NCBI RefSeq assembly: GCF_008761635.1
Contig: NZ_CP044344.1
Coordinates: 2,666,001 to 2,730,000 of the forward strand
Reading direction: 5' to 3'
DNA: 64,000 nucleotides
From: Nocardioides cynanchi
GTDB taxonomy: Bacteria; Actinomycetota; Actinomycetes; Propionibacteriales; Nocardioidaceae
Shown: piece by piece, positions 1 to 7,863 of the stretch
Layout: every line of letters begins with the position of its first letter
Numbering within the stretch: the first letter of the stretch is position 1
Position numbers and translations under genes: made by a program
The notes under the pieces: model-generated
The model's input: only the letters and a program-made list of their open reading frames with translations
Database searches by the model: none
Told to the model about the DNA's origin: nothing

Positions 1-295
1 TCCCGCTGGTGTGGACGACGTACTGGCCGACGTGCAGGGCACCACTGGCCGCGAGCTGGCTGACGACGTTGGCGAGCATGTCGTCGGGCACGGTGAGCAG
101 CAGGACGTCGCAGCTGCGGGCGACGGCCGTCGGCTTGGCGACCGGCACCCCCGGCAGCAGGTCGGCAGCCCGGCGCAGCGACGCGTCGGACTCGCCGGCG
201 ACGGAGACGATCTCGTGGCCGCGGGCGCGCAGCGCCGAGCCAAGCACGGCGCCGACACGGCCGGCGCCGATCACACCCACGCGGAGCGGGGTCAT
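1..295 (-). CDS. DUF2520/Rossmann-fold oxidoreductase-like protein (5' part only)
   Basis: Partial gene running off the left edge; only the first 98 codons are present. The N-terminus carries a dinucleotide-binding glycine motif, VGVIGAGRVG, at residues 6-15, followed by a second strand and LLLTVPDDML, as in the NAD(P)-binding domain of ketopantoate-reductase-like proteins. In actinobacteria this family (Rossmann-like plus DUF2520) normally lies just upstream of panC. That is family knowledge; panC would be outside the window. The ATG at 293-295 is chosen because it sits just before the first beta strand. The exact substrate of the family is not established. Confidence 0.8.
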   Translation of the reverse strand, partial: MTPLRVGVIGAGRVGAVLGSALRARGHEIVSVAGESDASLRRAADLLPGVPVAKPTAVARSCDVLLLTVPDDMLANVVSQLAASGALHVGQYVVHTSG

Positions 296-424
296 CTTGT
301 GATCCTCACGTTTCGGTCCCGCCGACCACCCTGCGAAGGGCCGGTATGGGTACCACACGGTTGGGACGCACCGAATCTACGCCGCGGACCTGCGCCGCGG
401 TACACCCGGCTGGTGTGACCTGGG

Positions 425-1531
425 CTACTCGGCGTCGGGCTCGTCCGGACGAGCCGGTTCGGGCACGGCCGCGACCAGCACCGACGCCAGGGCCCGAGCG
501 GCCACCTCCACCTCGAGCGGCGGCAGCGCGGTGTCCCCGGCATTCGTCCCCGCGACGGGTGCGTCCGCGGGCATGCACATCAGCTCGGGGTCGCCGACCA
601 GGTGCACGCCGCGCGCGGCGAGCGCGTGCAGGTCGGCCACCCGCTGGTCGCTCAGGGCCCGGATCCGGGCGGCCGCCCACTCCGGCGCGGGAGGGGACTT
701 GGGACCCGCGGGCGCCGCCCGGCCGGCCATGTCGCGCAGCACGGTGGGGCCGATCGCACGGCGCCGGCGCGGCCTCTCCCAGCCGGCGTCGGCCAGGATC
801 GCGCTGGTGGCCCGGACCAGCTCGGTCTCGGCCCAGCTCAGCCCGCGGTTGGAGCGACTGGTGTCCGGGACCACGAGCCCCGGAGGCAGGCCCAGCATCT
901 GCTCGAAGGTCCGCGGGAGCTGGTCACGGTCGGACTCGTCGAGGACGATCACCGTGAACCGCTCGGGTCCCACCACGTCGACCCACCGCTCGGCCAGGGC
1001 CCGTACGTCGTGGGAGAACCACACGTTGTGCCGGTCCCAGTCGGGTGCGGGGTCGTCGGTGTCGAGCACGACGCGCAACCACTCGTCGTACCCTCGCTCG
1101 TCGCCCGCCTTGACCCGCTCCTGCCACTGGGAAGGGAGGTAGCGGTCCAGCCGGCGCGCGACCGCGACCACGTGGACGCGGTCACCGCCGAGGTCCGCGA
1201 CGACCCGGGCCGCCTGCCGCTGGGTGGCCCGGCCGAAGTCCTCGTTGCTGACACAGACCCGGCCCGCCGTACTGGCCTCGACCGCAGTGACGAACCGCTT
1301 CCAGTGCTTCATCGGCGGCCGCTCCGTGCCGGCCGGGCGGCCACGGATGCCCAGGGCCCAGCCCGCCTTCCGCGGGCGGTAGCTGCCCACCGTCACATAG
1401 GCCACGTCGTGAGCCGCCAGCCGCTCCGCCGCGGAGTCGAGGGCCACCTGGATGGCGGTGCTCCCGGTCTTGTGCGGCCCGATGTGGACCAGGCGGGTGC
1501 CTTCGGGCAGCAGCCGAGCGCCTGCGGTCAT
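425..1531 (-). CDS. Sulfotransferase-like protein 1
   Basis: A 368-residue protein with a P-loop-like PAPS-binding signature, HIGPHKTGST, at residues 16-25, typical of the sulfotransferase fold. It is a clear paralogue of the protein at 4578-5753: both have HIGPxKTGST, an EDFGRAT or EAFGRAT segment and RYLPSQWQERVK or RLLPSQWQQRVK. No signal peptide is seen, so it should act in the cytoplasm on a nucleotide-linked or lipid-linked acceptor. The ATG is preceded by AGGAGA. It is divergent from the cytidylyltransferase-reductase at 1664 with a 132-bp gap that should hold both promoters. The acceptor is unknown; a wall polymer or its linkage sugar is inferred from the neighbourhood. Confidence 0.75.
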   Translation of the reverse strand: MTAGARLLPEGTRLVHIGPHKTGSTAIQVALDSAAERLAAHDVAYVTVGSYRPRKAGWALGIRGRPAGTERPPMKHWKRFVTAVEASTAGRVCVSNEDFGRATQRQAARVVADLGGDRVHVVAVARRLDRYLPSQWQERVKAGDERGYDEWLRVVLDTDDPAPDWDRHNVWFSHDVRALAERWVDVVGPERFTVIVLDESDRDQLPRTFEQMLGLPPGLVVPDTSRSNRGLSWAETELVRATSAILADAGWERPRRRRAIGPTVLRDMAGRAAPAGPKSPPAPEWAAARIRALSDQRVADLHALAARGVHLVGDPELMCMPADAPVAGTNAGDTALPPLEVEVAARALASVLVAAVPEPARPDEPDAE

Positions 1532-1663
1532 GGAGCGCTCTCCTGTCGTAGGGCCGGGAACGCGTTCCCGCCGTCGTCGAGCCGCGACCAGCCTACGGGG
1601 GCCCTCCCATCGACGGCCTCACGCCCGCGTCGGTGCCACCGAGGCCTCTGACAGGATGCGCAC

Positions 1664-3067
1664 ATGGACGTCAGCTCGACGAGGCCGCGCCGGGTCGCCG
1701 TACTGCTTGCCGGAGGTGTGGGAGTCAGGATCGGGCTCGACATCCCCAAGCAGCTGATCAAGGTGGCCGGCAAGACGCTGCTGGAGCACACGCTCGCTGC
1801 CCTGCACGAGCACGCGATGGTCGACGAGATCGTGGTGATGATGGCCCCCGGCCATCTCGACGCGGTCCGGGCGATCGTCCGCGACGGTGGCTACGACAAG
1901 GTGAGCGCGATCCACGAGGGGGGCGCGACCCGGAACGAGACCACGCAGCGGGCCCTGGAGACGCTCGGCCCCGAGGAGAGCCACGTGCTCTTCCACGAGG
2001 CGGTCCGGCCGCTCGTCTCGCAGCGGATCATCACCGAGTGCTTCGAGGCCCTCCACCAGCACCCGGCGGTCGACGTCGCGATCCCCTCGGCCGACACGAT
2101 CATCGAGGTGGGTCCCGACAACACGATCCGCAACATCCCGTCGCGGGCGGCACTGCGCCGCGGGCAGACCCCGCAGGCGTTCCGCTCCTCGGTGCTCAGG
2201 CACGCCTACGAGCTGGCCGGCCAGGACCCGACGTTCGAGGCCACCGACGACTGCACCGTGGTCCTCCGCTACCTGCCGGACGAGCCGATCTGGGTGGTGC
2301 GCGGCGACGAGCGCAACATGAAGGTCACCGACCCGATCGACGTCTACCTGGCCGACAAGCTGTTCCAGCTGGTCACGACCGAGGCCCCCGAACCCCTGTC
2401 GGAGGACGACTACCGCGCCGCACTGTCGGGTCGGACGGTCGTCGTGTTCGGAGGAAGCTACGGCATCGGGGCCGACATCTGCCGTCTCGCCGAGCAGCAC
2501 GGAGCGCGGGTCTTCTCGTTCAGCCGCTCGTCCACGGGCACTCACGTCGAGCGACGGGCCGACCTGGTCGCGGCCGCCGAGCGGGTGATGGCGGAGAGCG
2601 GTCGGATCGACCACGTCGTCAACACCGCCGGGGTGCTGCCGCGCGGTGCCCTGCTGGACACCAGCGAGGAGACGGTCTTCGCCGCGACCGACATCAACTA
2701 CCTGGCGCCGGTCTTCATCGCCCAGGTCTTCCATCCCCACCTGGCCGTCACCCGGGGCTCGATGCTCCTGTTCACCTCCAGCTCCTACACGCGTGGGCGG
2801 AGCGGCTACAGCCTGTACTCCTCCGCCAAGGCGGCGACCGTCAACCTCACCCAGGCCCTGGCCGACGAATGGGCGGGTGACGGCGTCCGGGTCAACTGCG
2901 TGAACCCGGAGCGGACCGCCACCCCGATGCGGACGAAGGCGTTCGGGGACGAGCCGGCGGGGTCGCTGCTCGAGTCCGAGGCAGTGGCCCGCACGTCGCT
3001 CGACGTGATGGTCTCCGACTTCACCGGTCACGTCATCGACGTACGCCGGGACTCACCGAGCGCCTGA
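1664..3067 (+). CDS. Bifunctional cytidylyltransferase / short-chain reductase (probable CDP-ribitol synthesis)
   Basis: A 467-residue two-domain protein. Residues about 10-235 are an IspD/TarI-type cytidylyltransferase with the nucleotide loop LLAGGVGVRIGLDIPKQ. Residues about 250-467 are a short-chain dehydrogenase with the glycine motif GGSYGIG and the catalytic pair YSSAK. The same domain order is known in Haemophilus Acs1/Bcs1, which reduces ribulose 5-phosphate and makes CDP-ribitol (established family knowledge). True IspD proteins lack the reductase domain, so the MEP pathway is less likely. Two proteins with CDP-polyol-phosphate polymerase domains at 7864 and 11546 are plausible users of the product. 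The ATG at 1664 follows a weak AGGA. Confidence 0.82.
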   Translation: MDVSSTRPRRVAVLLAGGVGVRIGLDIPKQLIKVAGKTLLEHTLAALHEHAMVDEIVVMMAPGHLDAVRAIVRDGGYDKVSAIHEGGATRNETTQRALETLGPEESHVLFHEAVRPLVSQRIITECFEALHQHPAVDVAIPSADTIIEVGPDNTIRNIPSRAALRRGQTPQAFRSSVLRHAYELAGQDPTFEATDDCTVVLRYLPDEPIWVVRGDERNMKVTDPIDVYLADKLFQLVTTEAPEPLSEDDYRAALSGRTVVVFGGSYGIGADICRLAEQHGARVFSFSRSSTGTHVERRADLVAAAERVMAESGRIDHVVNTAGVLPRGALLDTSEETVFAATDINYLAPVFIAQVFHPHLAVTRGSMLLFTSSSYTRGRSGYSLYSSAKAATVNLTQALADEWAGDGVRVNCVNPERTATPMRTKAFGDEPAGSLLESEAVARTSLDVMVSDFTGHVIDVRRDSPSA

Positions 3068-3233
3068 GCGCCGCTGCTCCCCCACCCGCGTTGCTGCTCG
3101 CCCTCGGGGTAGTGCGGACCTCCTAGCCCTCGTAGTCATTCGGGGTGACCCGGTCGGGACCTTGGTAGGCAACTCGGTAAAACCTTGGCGTTCGCTCTAC
3201 GCGCCGGCGCCAGGAGCCCTAACTTCGAACCGT

Positions 3234-3250
3234 CGCGGGAGCTTCCCGCG
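3234..3250 (+). promoter_or_regulatory. Short hairpin in the leader of the secreted EEP gene
   Basis: CGCGGGA pairs perfectly with TCCCGCG across a GCT loop, 27 bases before the ATG at 3277 and ahead of its Shine-Dalgarno sequence. It could affect mRNA stability or be incidental in GC-rich DNA. The rest of the 3068-3276 interval shows no gene; it should hold the promoter of the downstream gene. Confidence 0.35.
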
Positions 3251-3276
3251 GTCCTCTGACCCCCCCGGAGGAAGTA

Positions 3277-4560
3277 ATGCGGTTCACCGACCCCCTGCGA
3301 CGGCCGTCTCTCGGTCTCGCGCTCGCCGGTTTCGCCGGCAGCGTGCTCTTCGCCCTCGCGCCGGCAGCGTCCTCACCTGCTGGCGCTGTAGAGGCCGCCG
3401 CGCCCGGTCCACTCCGGATCGGCAGCTACAACATCGAGATCAGCCAGCCGATCGACCAGTTCCGTCAGGGCGTGGACTTCATCAAGTCCCAGGTCGACGT
3501 GGCCGGACTCCAGGAGGCAGGCGCCGCGCCGCGCCGCCAGTACCTGGACGGCGACACGAGCTGGCGCATCTACCACCCCGCGGACCTGCCCCAGGACCCG
3601 GTGATCTGGAACCCGCACGTCTACGAGCTGATCTCCGCCAAGGAGGTGAAGCTGTCGGACGCCACGCGGGTGGAGAGCAACAAGACCGGCGGCACGATGC
3701 CGTGGAAGGCCCTGTGGGCTCCGGTGGTCCGGCTCCGCCAGATCTCCACGGGCTACGAGTTCTCCGTGATCAACGTGCACCTGATCCGGGCCGCGATGAA
3801 CGAGGGGCGCCCGCGCCGGAACGCGCCCCTGACGTACCACGTCTACGTGCATCAGGTGAAGGCGGTCAAGGCCGCCGTGCTCGCCGAGCAGGAGGCCGGC
3901 TGGCAGGTCTACGTCACCGGTGACTTCAACATCGGCTACGCCGCAGACCGGCAGGTGCAGCTGCCCAAGGCGCCGTACCACAAGCTGACAGGCCTGCACC
4001 TGATCGCCAACTGGCAGGGCCAGAAGCTCAACAACTACGGCACCCACATCGACAACCAGTGCCCGCCCAGCAAGTCGCACTGCGGTGCCTACATCGACCA
4101 GATCTGGGCGCCGACGCCTGCGGCCAGCTCGACGGTCTTCATCCACGAGATCCACTCCGACCACTACCCGATCATGTCGACCTACGTGACTCCGCAGTCG
4201 CTGAACTACGTCCCGCCCGTCGGCACGGTCGGGTTCCAGGACACCCAGGTGTCGTCCCCGGAGTTCAACAAGCCGTGGCAGTCACGCCAGAGCCCGATGG
4301 TCTTCAGGCTGAACGGCGACCGGAGCCACGGCTTCGCCGACGTCCAGGTCACCGGGGGTACGGCGGTCAAGGGCGAGGACTTCACCGTCGACGACAGCTC
4401 GCTCTACGACAACGACCCGTCCAACGACCGGATCCTGGTCTACACCGTGCCGAACACCAAGCGTGGTCCGGACAAGACGTTCGTGCTCAGTCTGGTGAAC
4501 GCGTTCGACACGGTCGTCAGCCAGGGAGTCGCCACCGGGACGATCGTCGACGACGACTAG
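3277..4560 (+). CDS. Secreted endonuclease/exonuclease/phosphatase-family protein with C-terminal Calx-beta-like domain
   Basis: A 427-residue protein with a signal peptide (basic start, hydrophobic residues about 11-30, then an Ala-rich cleavage region). The EEP fold is shown by SYNIE (51-54 region), LQEAG (about 79), TGDFN (about 215-218) and HSDHYPI (about 293-299), which carry the metal and phosphate-binding residues of DNase I-like phosphodiesterases. From about residue 310 the sequence resembles a Calx-beta repeat, with FRLNGDRS and TVDDSS leading to a DD-rich end. It is likely exported and could cleave nucleic acids or phosphodiester polymers; the substrate is not determined. The start is supported by GGAGGAAGTA just before the ATG. 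It converges with the sulfotransferase gene ending at 4578. Confidence 0.75.
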   Translation: MRFTDPLRRPSLGLALAGFAGSVLFALAPAASSPAGAVEAAAPGPLRIGSYNIEISQPIDQFRQGVDFIKSQVDVAGLQEAGAAPRRQYLDGDTSWRIYHPADLPQDPVIWNPHVYELISAKEVKLSDATRVESNKTGGTMPWKALWAPVVRLRQISTGYEFSVINVHLIRAAMNEGRPRRNAPLTYHVYVHQVKAVKAAVLAEQEAGWQVYVTGDFNIGYAADRQVQLPKAPYHKLTGLHLIANWQGQKLNNYGTHIDNQCPPSKSHCGAYIDQIWAPTPAASSTVFIHEIHSDHYPIMSTYVTPQSLNYVPPVGTVGFQDTQVSSPEFNKPWQSRQSPMVFRLNGDRSHGFADVQVTGGTAVKGEDFTVDDSSLYDNDPSNDRILVYTVPNTKRGPDKTFVLSLVNAFDTVVSQGVATGTIVDDD

Positions 4561-4577
4561 ACCGAGACCCCGACCGG

Positions 4578-5753
4578 TCAGTCAGGGTCGGGATAGTCCT
4601 CGTCGTCGTCCGCGTCTGCCACGGTCGGATCCGGGTCGTCGAGACCGGCGGCCCGGATCGACTGTGCCCGGTCCCTGACCGCACCGTCCACGAGGCCGTC
4701 GAGTGCCCGGGCCGCGACCTCGAGCGGGATGCTCAGGGATCCGGGCTCGCCGGCGGAGTGCGAGGCGACGGCCCCGGCGGGAGGTTCGTCGGGCAGGACC
4801 AGGTTCGAGGAGTCGCCGACGACCCGGACGCCGAGCCGGTCCAGGCCCTCGACCCGCGACCGGCTGCGTTCGACGAGCGGCGTCCACGCCCAGTCCGGCA
4901 ACGGCGGGATCGGCGGGTCGTCGGGGTGCCGATCGGCGGTGACCAGAGCGCGGATCAGCCCACGGTTGACCAGGCGGTGGTAGCGCTGGTCGGCGAACCC
5001 ACGCTCCTCGAAGTGCAGGTTGACCGCGCGGAGCAGCTCGACCTCGCTGTGGCTCAGGGATCGGTTGACGACCTGGTCGCCGGGTGCCAGCAGGCCGGGT
5101 GGTACGCCGAGCATCTGCTCGACGACGGACGGCAGCAGGGTGCGGTCGCGCTCGTCGGCCACCAGCACGGTGAGGTTGTCCTCACCGACGGCCTCGGCCC
5201 AGCGCCGGGCCAGCTCGACCGAGTCGTGGGGTACCCAGATGTTGCGCCAGACCGGGTTGTCGGGGGCAGGAGGGCCGAGCGCGATCTGCAGCCACTCGTC
5301 GTACGACAAGGTGATCCGGGCCTTGACCCGCTGCTGCCACTGCGACGGGAGGAGGCGGTCGTAGCGTCGCGCCACCATCAGCACGTGGGGCCGGTCGCCG
5401 CCCAGCGTGGCGACCGTCTCGGTGACCTGCGCGTCGGTGGCCCGGCCGAACGCCTCGTGGCTGACGCAGACCAGGCGCGCGGCTGGGTCGGCGATCTCGT
5501 CCAGCAGCCGCCGCCAGGCTCGGCGGCTGGCCTGGCGTCCGCCCCGCGGGGTCGAGTAGCCGAGGCCGGCACCCAGGGCGTAGCGCGGTCGTACGCCAGG
5601 CCCGGGATAGACGACGCCGTGCTCGGCGAGGACGGCCCGCTGCCGGTGCAGCGACCACTGGAGCGCCGTGGAGCCGGTCTTCTGCGGCCCGATGTGGAGG
5701 AGGTGGGAGCCGTCGGGCAGGGGGCCGACGTCCTCCGGCGCCAGCCCGGTCAT
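4578..5753 (-). CDS. Sulfotransferase-like protein 2
   Basis: A 391-residue paralogue of the protein at 425-1531, with HIGPQKTGST at residues 20-29 and the shared DRLLPSQWQQRVKA segment. It ends in a very acidic tail (DADDDEDYPDPD). The open frame runs much further upstream, but the ATG at 5751-5753 overlaps the stop of the preceding gene as ATGA and sits just before the P-loop, so the short form is preferred. It is the last gene of an apparent operon reading 15028 to 4578: two polymerases, then three sulfotransferases. A cytoplasmic PAPS-dependent sulfotransferase is likely. The acceptor is unknown. Confidence 0.75.
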   Translation of the reverse strand: MTGLAPEDVGPLPDGSHLLHIGPQKTGSTALQWSLHRQRAVLAEHGVVYPGPGVRPRYALGAGLGYSTPRGGRQASRRAWRRLLDEIADPAARLVCVSHEAFGRATDAQVTETVATLGGDRPHVLMVARRYDRLLPSQWQQRVKARITLSYDEWLQIALGPPAPDNPVWRNIWVPHDSVELARRWAEAVGEDNLTVLVADERDRTLLPSVVEQMLGVPPGLLAPGDQVVNRSLSHSEVELLRAVNLHFEERGFADQRYHRLVNRGLIRALVTADRHPDDPPIPPLPDWAWTPLVERSRSRVEGLDRLGVRVVGDSSNLVLPDEPPAGAVASHSAGEPGSLSIPLEVAARALDGLVDGAVRDRAQSIRAAGLDDPDPTVADADDDEDYPDPD

Positions 5754-6832
5754 CCCCGGGTCCGTCGGAGCCGACCCACCTTGCGGCCGGCCCGGGCCAG
5801 GACGACCTTCACGAGGTCGCGGCCACCGACCTGGCCGACCGGCATCCCGTCGACCCCCGCGGGCGCCGGCTTCGGTGCCGGTGCCGCGCTCGGGGCACCG
5901 TCGCGTGCGGAACCTCGGGGTCGCAGACCCTGCCGCTCGGACTCCACGGCGTCGTGCGCGATGTCGGCGGATGACGAGAACAGCCGGCGGTAGCGCTCGG
6001 CCTGCTCGTCGAGGCCCGCGGACGCGGCGTCGTCCGTCCCGTGAGCGGCCTGGAGCCGGAGCAGTCCGGACCAGACCTGTTCGGCGATCTCGCGCAGCGC
6101 GTCGGGGACCTCGAGGTCGTCCCAGGTCACGCGGTGCCGGCGCAGGCCGGGATCGATGAAGTCGTCCACGGCCGAGGGCGCGCCCCCCGCCACGTCGACG
6201 TCGTAGTGGAGACCGAGGTCGTCGGCCAGGCCGGTCAGGACCGGTCGCCAGTCGGTGAGCAGGTCGACGTAGGAGACGAAGGCCCGGGACTGCCCGCGCG
6301 TCTCGCGCTCGCTGACGAGGGAGCCGTTGATCCAGCGGGCGACGTTGAAGGTCTCGTAGGAACGCCGCCGCGCCTGGTCGGTGGGATGGGCGTAGTAGGT
6401 GGTGCGGCTGCCGACCACCTCGGCCGGGTGACGCAGCATCGAGATGTAGCGGATGTCGACGCCCAGCTCGGCCGCGGCCGCCCGCCAGACCTCCTGCGTC
6501 CACACCGAGCGCGGGTCCTTGACCACGACCTGGTCGTGGCCGTTGGTCTCGCGGGACAGGAAGCCGCGCAGCTTGGCGCGCAGCTCGTCGGTCACCGCGG
6601 CCTGCGCCAGGTCGAACGCCTCCGGGCGACTGTCGAACTCGTGGATCGAGGCGCCCTCGGTGATCTGCTTGTGGAAGCGCACCGCCCAGCGGGACTCGAA
6701 GAAGCCCTTGGGGTTGGACTCGTTGGCACCGAGGTAGGGGCCGGGCACGTGCAGACCCAGATGGTGGAAGGCACCGGACATGGTGCTGGTGCCGCTGCGG
6801 CCGGTGCCGGTGATCAGGACGAGGGTGCTCAC
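5750..6832 (-). CDS. Sulfotransferase-like protein 3
   Basis: A 360-residue protein with TGTGRSGTST at residues 8-17 (5'-phosphosulfate loop) and SMLRHPAEVVGSR (3'-phosphate-binding region), as in bacterial sulfotransferases. It is a paralogue of the next gene (6829-7812): both share ESNPxGFFE, VVKDPR and a DFIDP motif. The last 60 residues are rich in Pro, Ala, Arg and Lys and look disordered or peripheral to the membrane. The GTG start at 6832 overlaps the previous stop as GTGA, and its own stop overlaps the next start as ATGA, so translation is coupled on both sides. The acceptor is not known. Confidence 0.75.
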   Translation of the reverse strand: MSTLVLITGTGRSGTSTMSGAFHHLGLHVPGPYLGANESNPKGFFESRWAVRFHKQITEGASIHEFDSRPEAFDLAQAAVTDELRAKLRGFLSRETNGHDQVVVKDPRSVWTQEVWRAAAAELGVDIRYISMLRHPAEVVGSRTTYYAHPTDQARRRSYETFNVARWINGSLVSERETRGQSRAFVSYVDLLTDWRPVLTGLADDLGLHYDVDVAGGAPSAVDDFIDPGLRRHRVTWDDLEVPDALREIAEQVWSGLLRLQAAHGTDDAASAGLDEQAERYRRLFSSSADIAHDAVESERQGLRPRGSARDGAPSAAPAPKPAPAGVDGMPVGQVGGRDLVKVVLARAGRKVGRLRRTRG

Positions 6833-7812
6833 GACGACCTCTCACGCTGGGAGCTGGGGGTGTGGCGCGGGGCGCGGTCGGCCGCTCGCATCCGCTTCCG
6901 GACCCGCTGGCGGGCCCGCTCCACGGCTCGCCGCTGGTCGCGTACGACGTGGTTGCGGACCAGGTCGAGCGCGGCCGCGTGCATCGCGTCGTACGCCCGG
7001 CCGAGCTCGTCGAGTCGCTCGGCGCTCCCGCTCGAGTCACCGTGGTCGGCGACGTCGCCCAGGGCATCGAACGTCGCGTCCGCGAGGTCGCGGAGGTGGG
7101 CCGGCACCGACGAGTCGCCCCAGCCCGGCTCACGCCGGCGCAGCGTCGGGTCGATGAACTCGTCCACGGGATGCGGGGACACCTCGGGACCGGGCTCGAG
7201 CCTCAGCCCGAGCCGGTCGCGCAACCGGACCGCCTCGGTGCGCCAGTCGGTCGTCAGCCGGGAGTAGTGGACCAGCGCACGTGCCGAGCCGCGGGTGAGT
7301 CGCTCGGTCATCAGGGCGACGTTGACCCAGCCCGCCACCGCCGAGATCTCGCGCGACTGGTAGAACTCGGCACGACTCGAGGCCACCTCCGACGGGTGCC
7401 GCAGCATCAGCACGAACCCCGGCTCCTCGCCCAGCTCAGCGGTGACGCCGGTCCAGAGGTCGTGGAACCACGCCAGCCGGGGGTCCTTGACCACGAGCCG
7501 GTCGTGCTGCTCGAGGGACTCGGCCAGCCAGTCGCGGAGCCTGCCGCGCACGGTGCCGTCCTGCAGCGCCGATGCCATCGCGGCCAGGGCCTCGGGATCG
7601 GCGTCGAGGGTGCGGACGCCGGCTCGTTCGAGCAGCTCGGTGTGGAACCTCATCACCCACTCGGGCTCGAAGAAGCCCACCGGGTTGGACTCCTCGGGAG
7701 CCACGGCGTCGGGAACGCTGAACCCGCTGTGCGCCAGCAGACCGGCGACGGTGCTGGTGCCGCTACGCCCGGGCCCGAGGACGAGGACGACGCGCCGCTC
7801 GGCACTGGACAC
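6829..7812 (-). CDS. Sulfotransferase-like protein 4
   Basis: A 327-residue protein with LGPGRSGTST at residues 12-21, VVKDPRLAWF and MLRHPSEVASSR, matching the PAPS-binding loop and 3'-phosphate-binding segment of sulfotransferases. It lies 51 bases downstream of the large polymerase gene ending at 7864, on the same strand, and is coupled by a GTGA overlap to the next sulfotransferase. The GTG start at 7810-7812 begins seven residues before the first beta strand. The close spacing to a CDP-polyol-phosphate polymerase is the best clue to its job: it may modify the same polymer or its precursor. Confidence 0.75.
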   Translation of the reverse strand: MSSAERRVVLVLGPGRSGTSTVAGLLAHSGFSVPDAVAPEESNPVGFFEPEWVMRFHTELLERAGVRTLDADPEALAAMASALQDGTVRGRLRDWLAESLEQHDRLVVKDPRLAWFHDLWTGVTAELGEEPGFVLMLRHPSEVASSRAEFYQSREISAVAGWVNVALMTERLTRGSARALVHYSRLTTDWRTEAVRLRDRLGLRLEPGPEVSPHPVDEFIDPTLRRREPGWGDSSVPAHLRDLADATFDALGDVADHGDSSGSAERLDELGRAYDAMHAAALDLVRNHVVRDQRRAVERARQRVRKRMRAADRAPRHTPSSQRERSS

Positions 7813-7863
7813 GACGCCAGCCTCCTTTGCGGTCGGTCTCGGGCGAGGTCGGGACGCAGTCTG

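Noticed and set aside
1664..2390. Calling the cytidylyltransferase domain IspD of the MEP pathway
   Set aside because: The fused reductase domain and teichoic-type neighbours favour ribitol-5-phosphate cytidylyltransferase; no IspF or other MEP gene is adjacent.
5754..7133. N-terminal extension of sulfotransferase 2
   Set aside because: It overlaps two other sulfotransferase genes in another frame; the ATGA junction at 5750-5753 gives a natural start.
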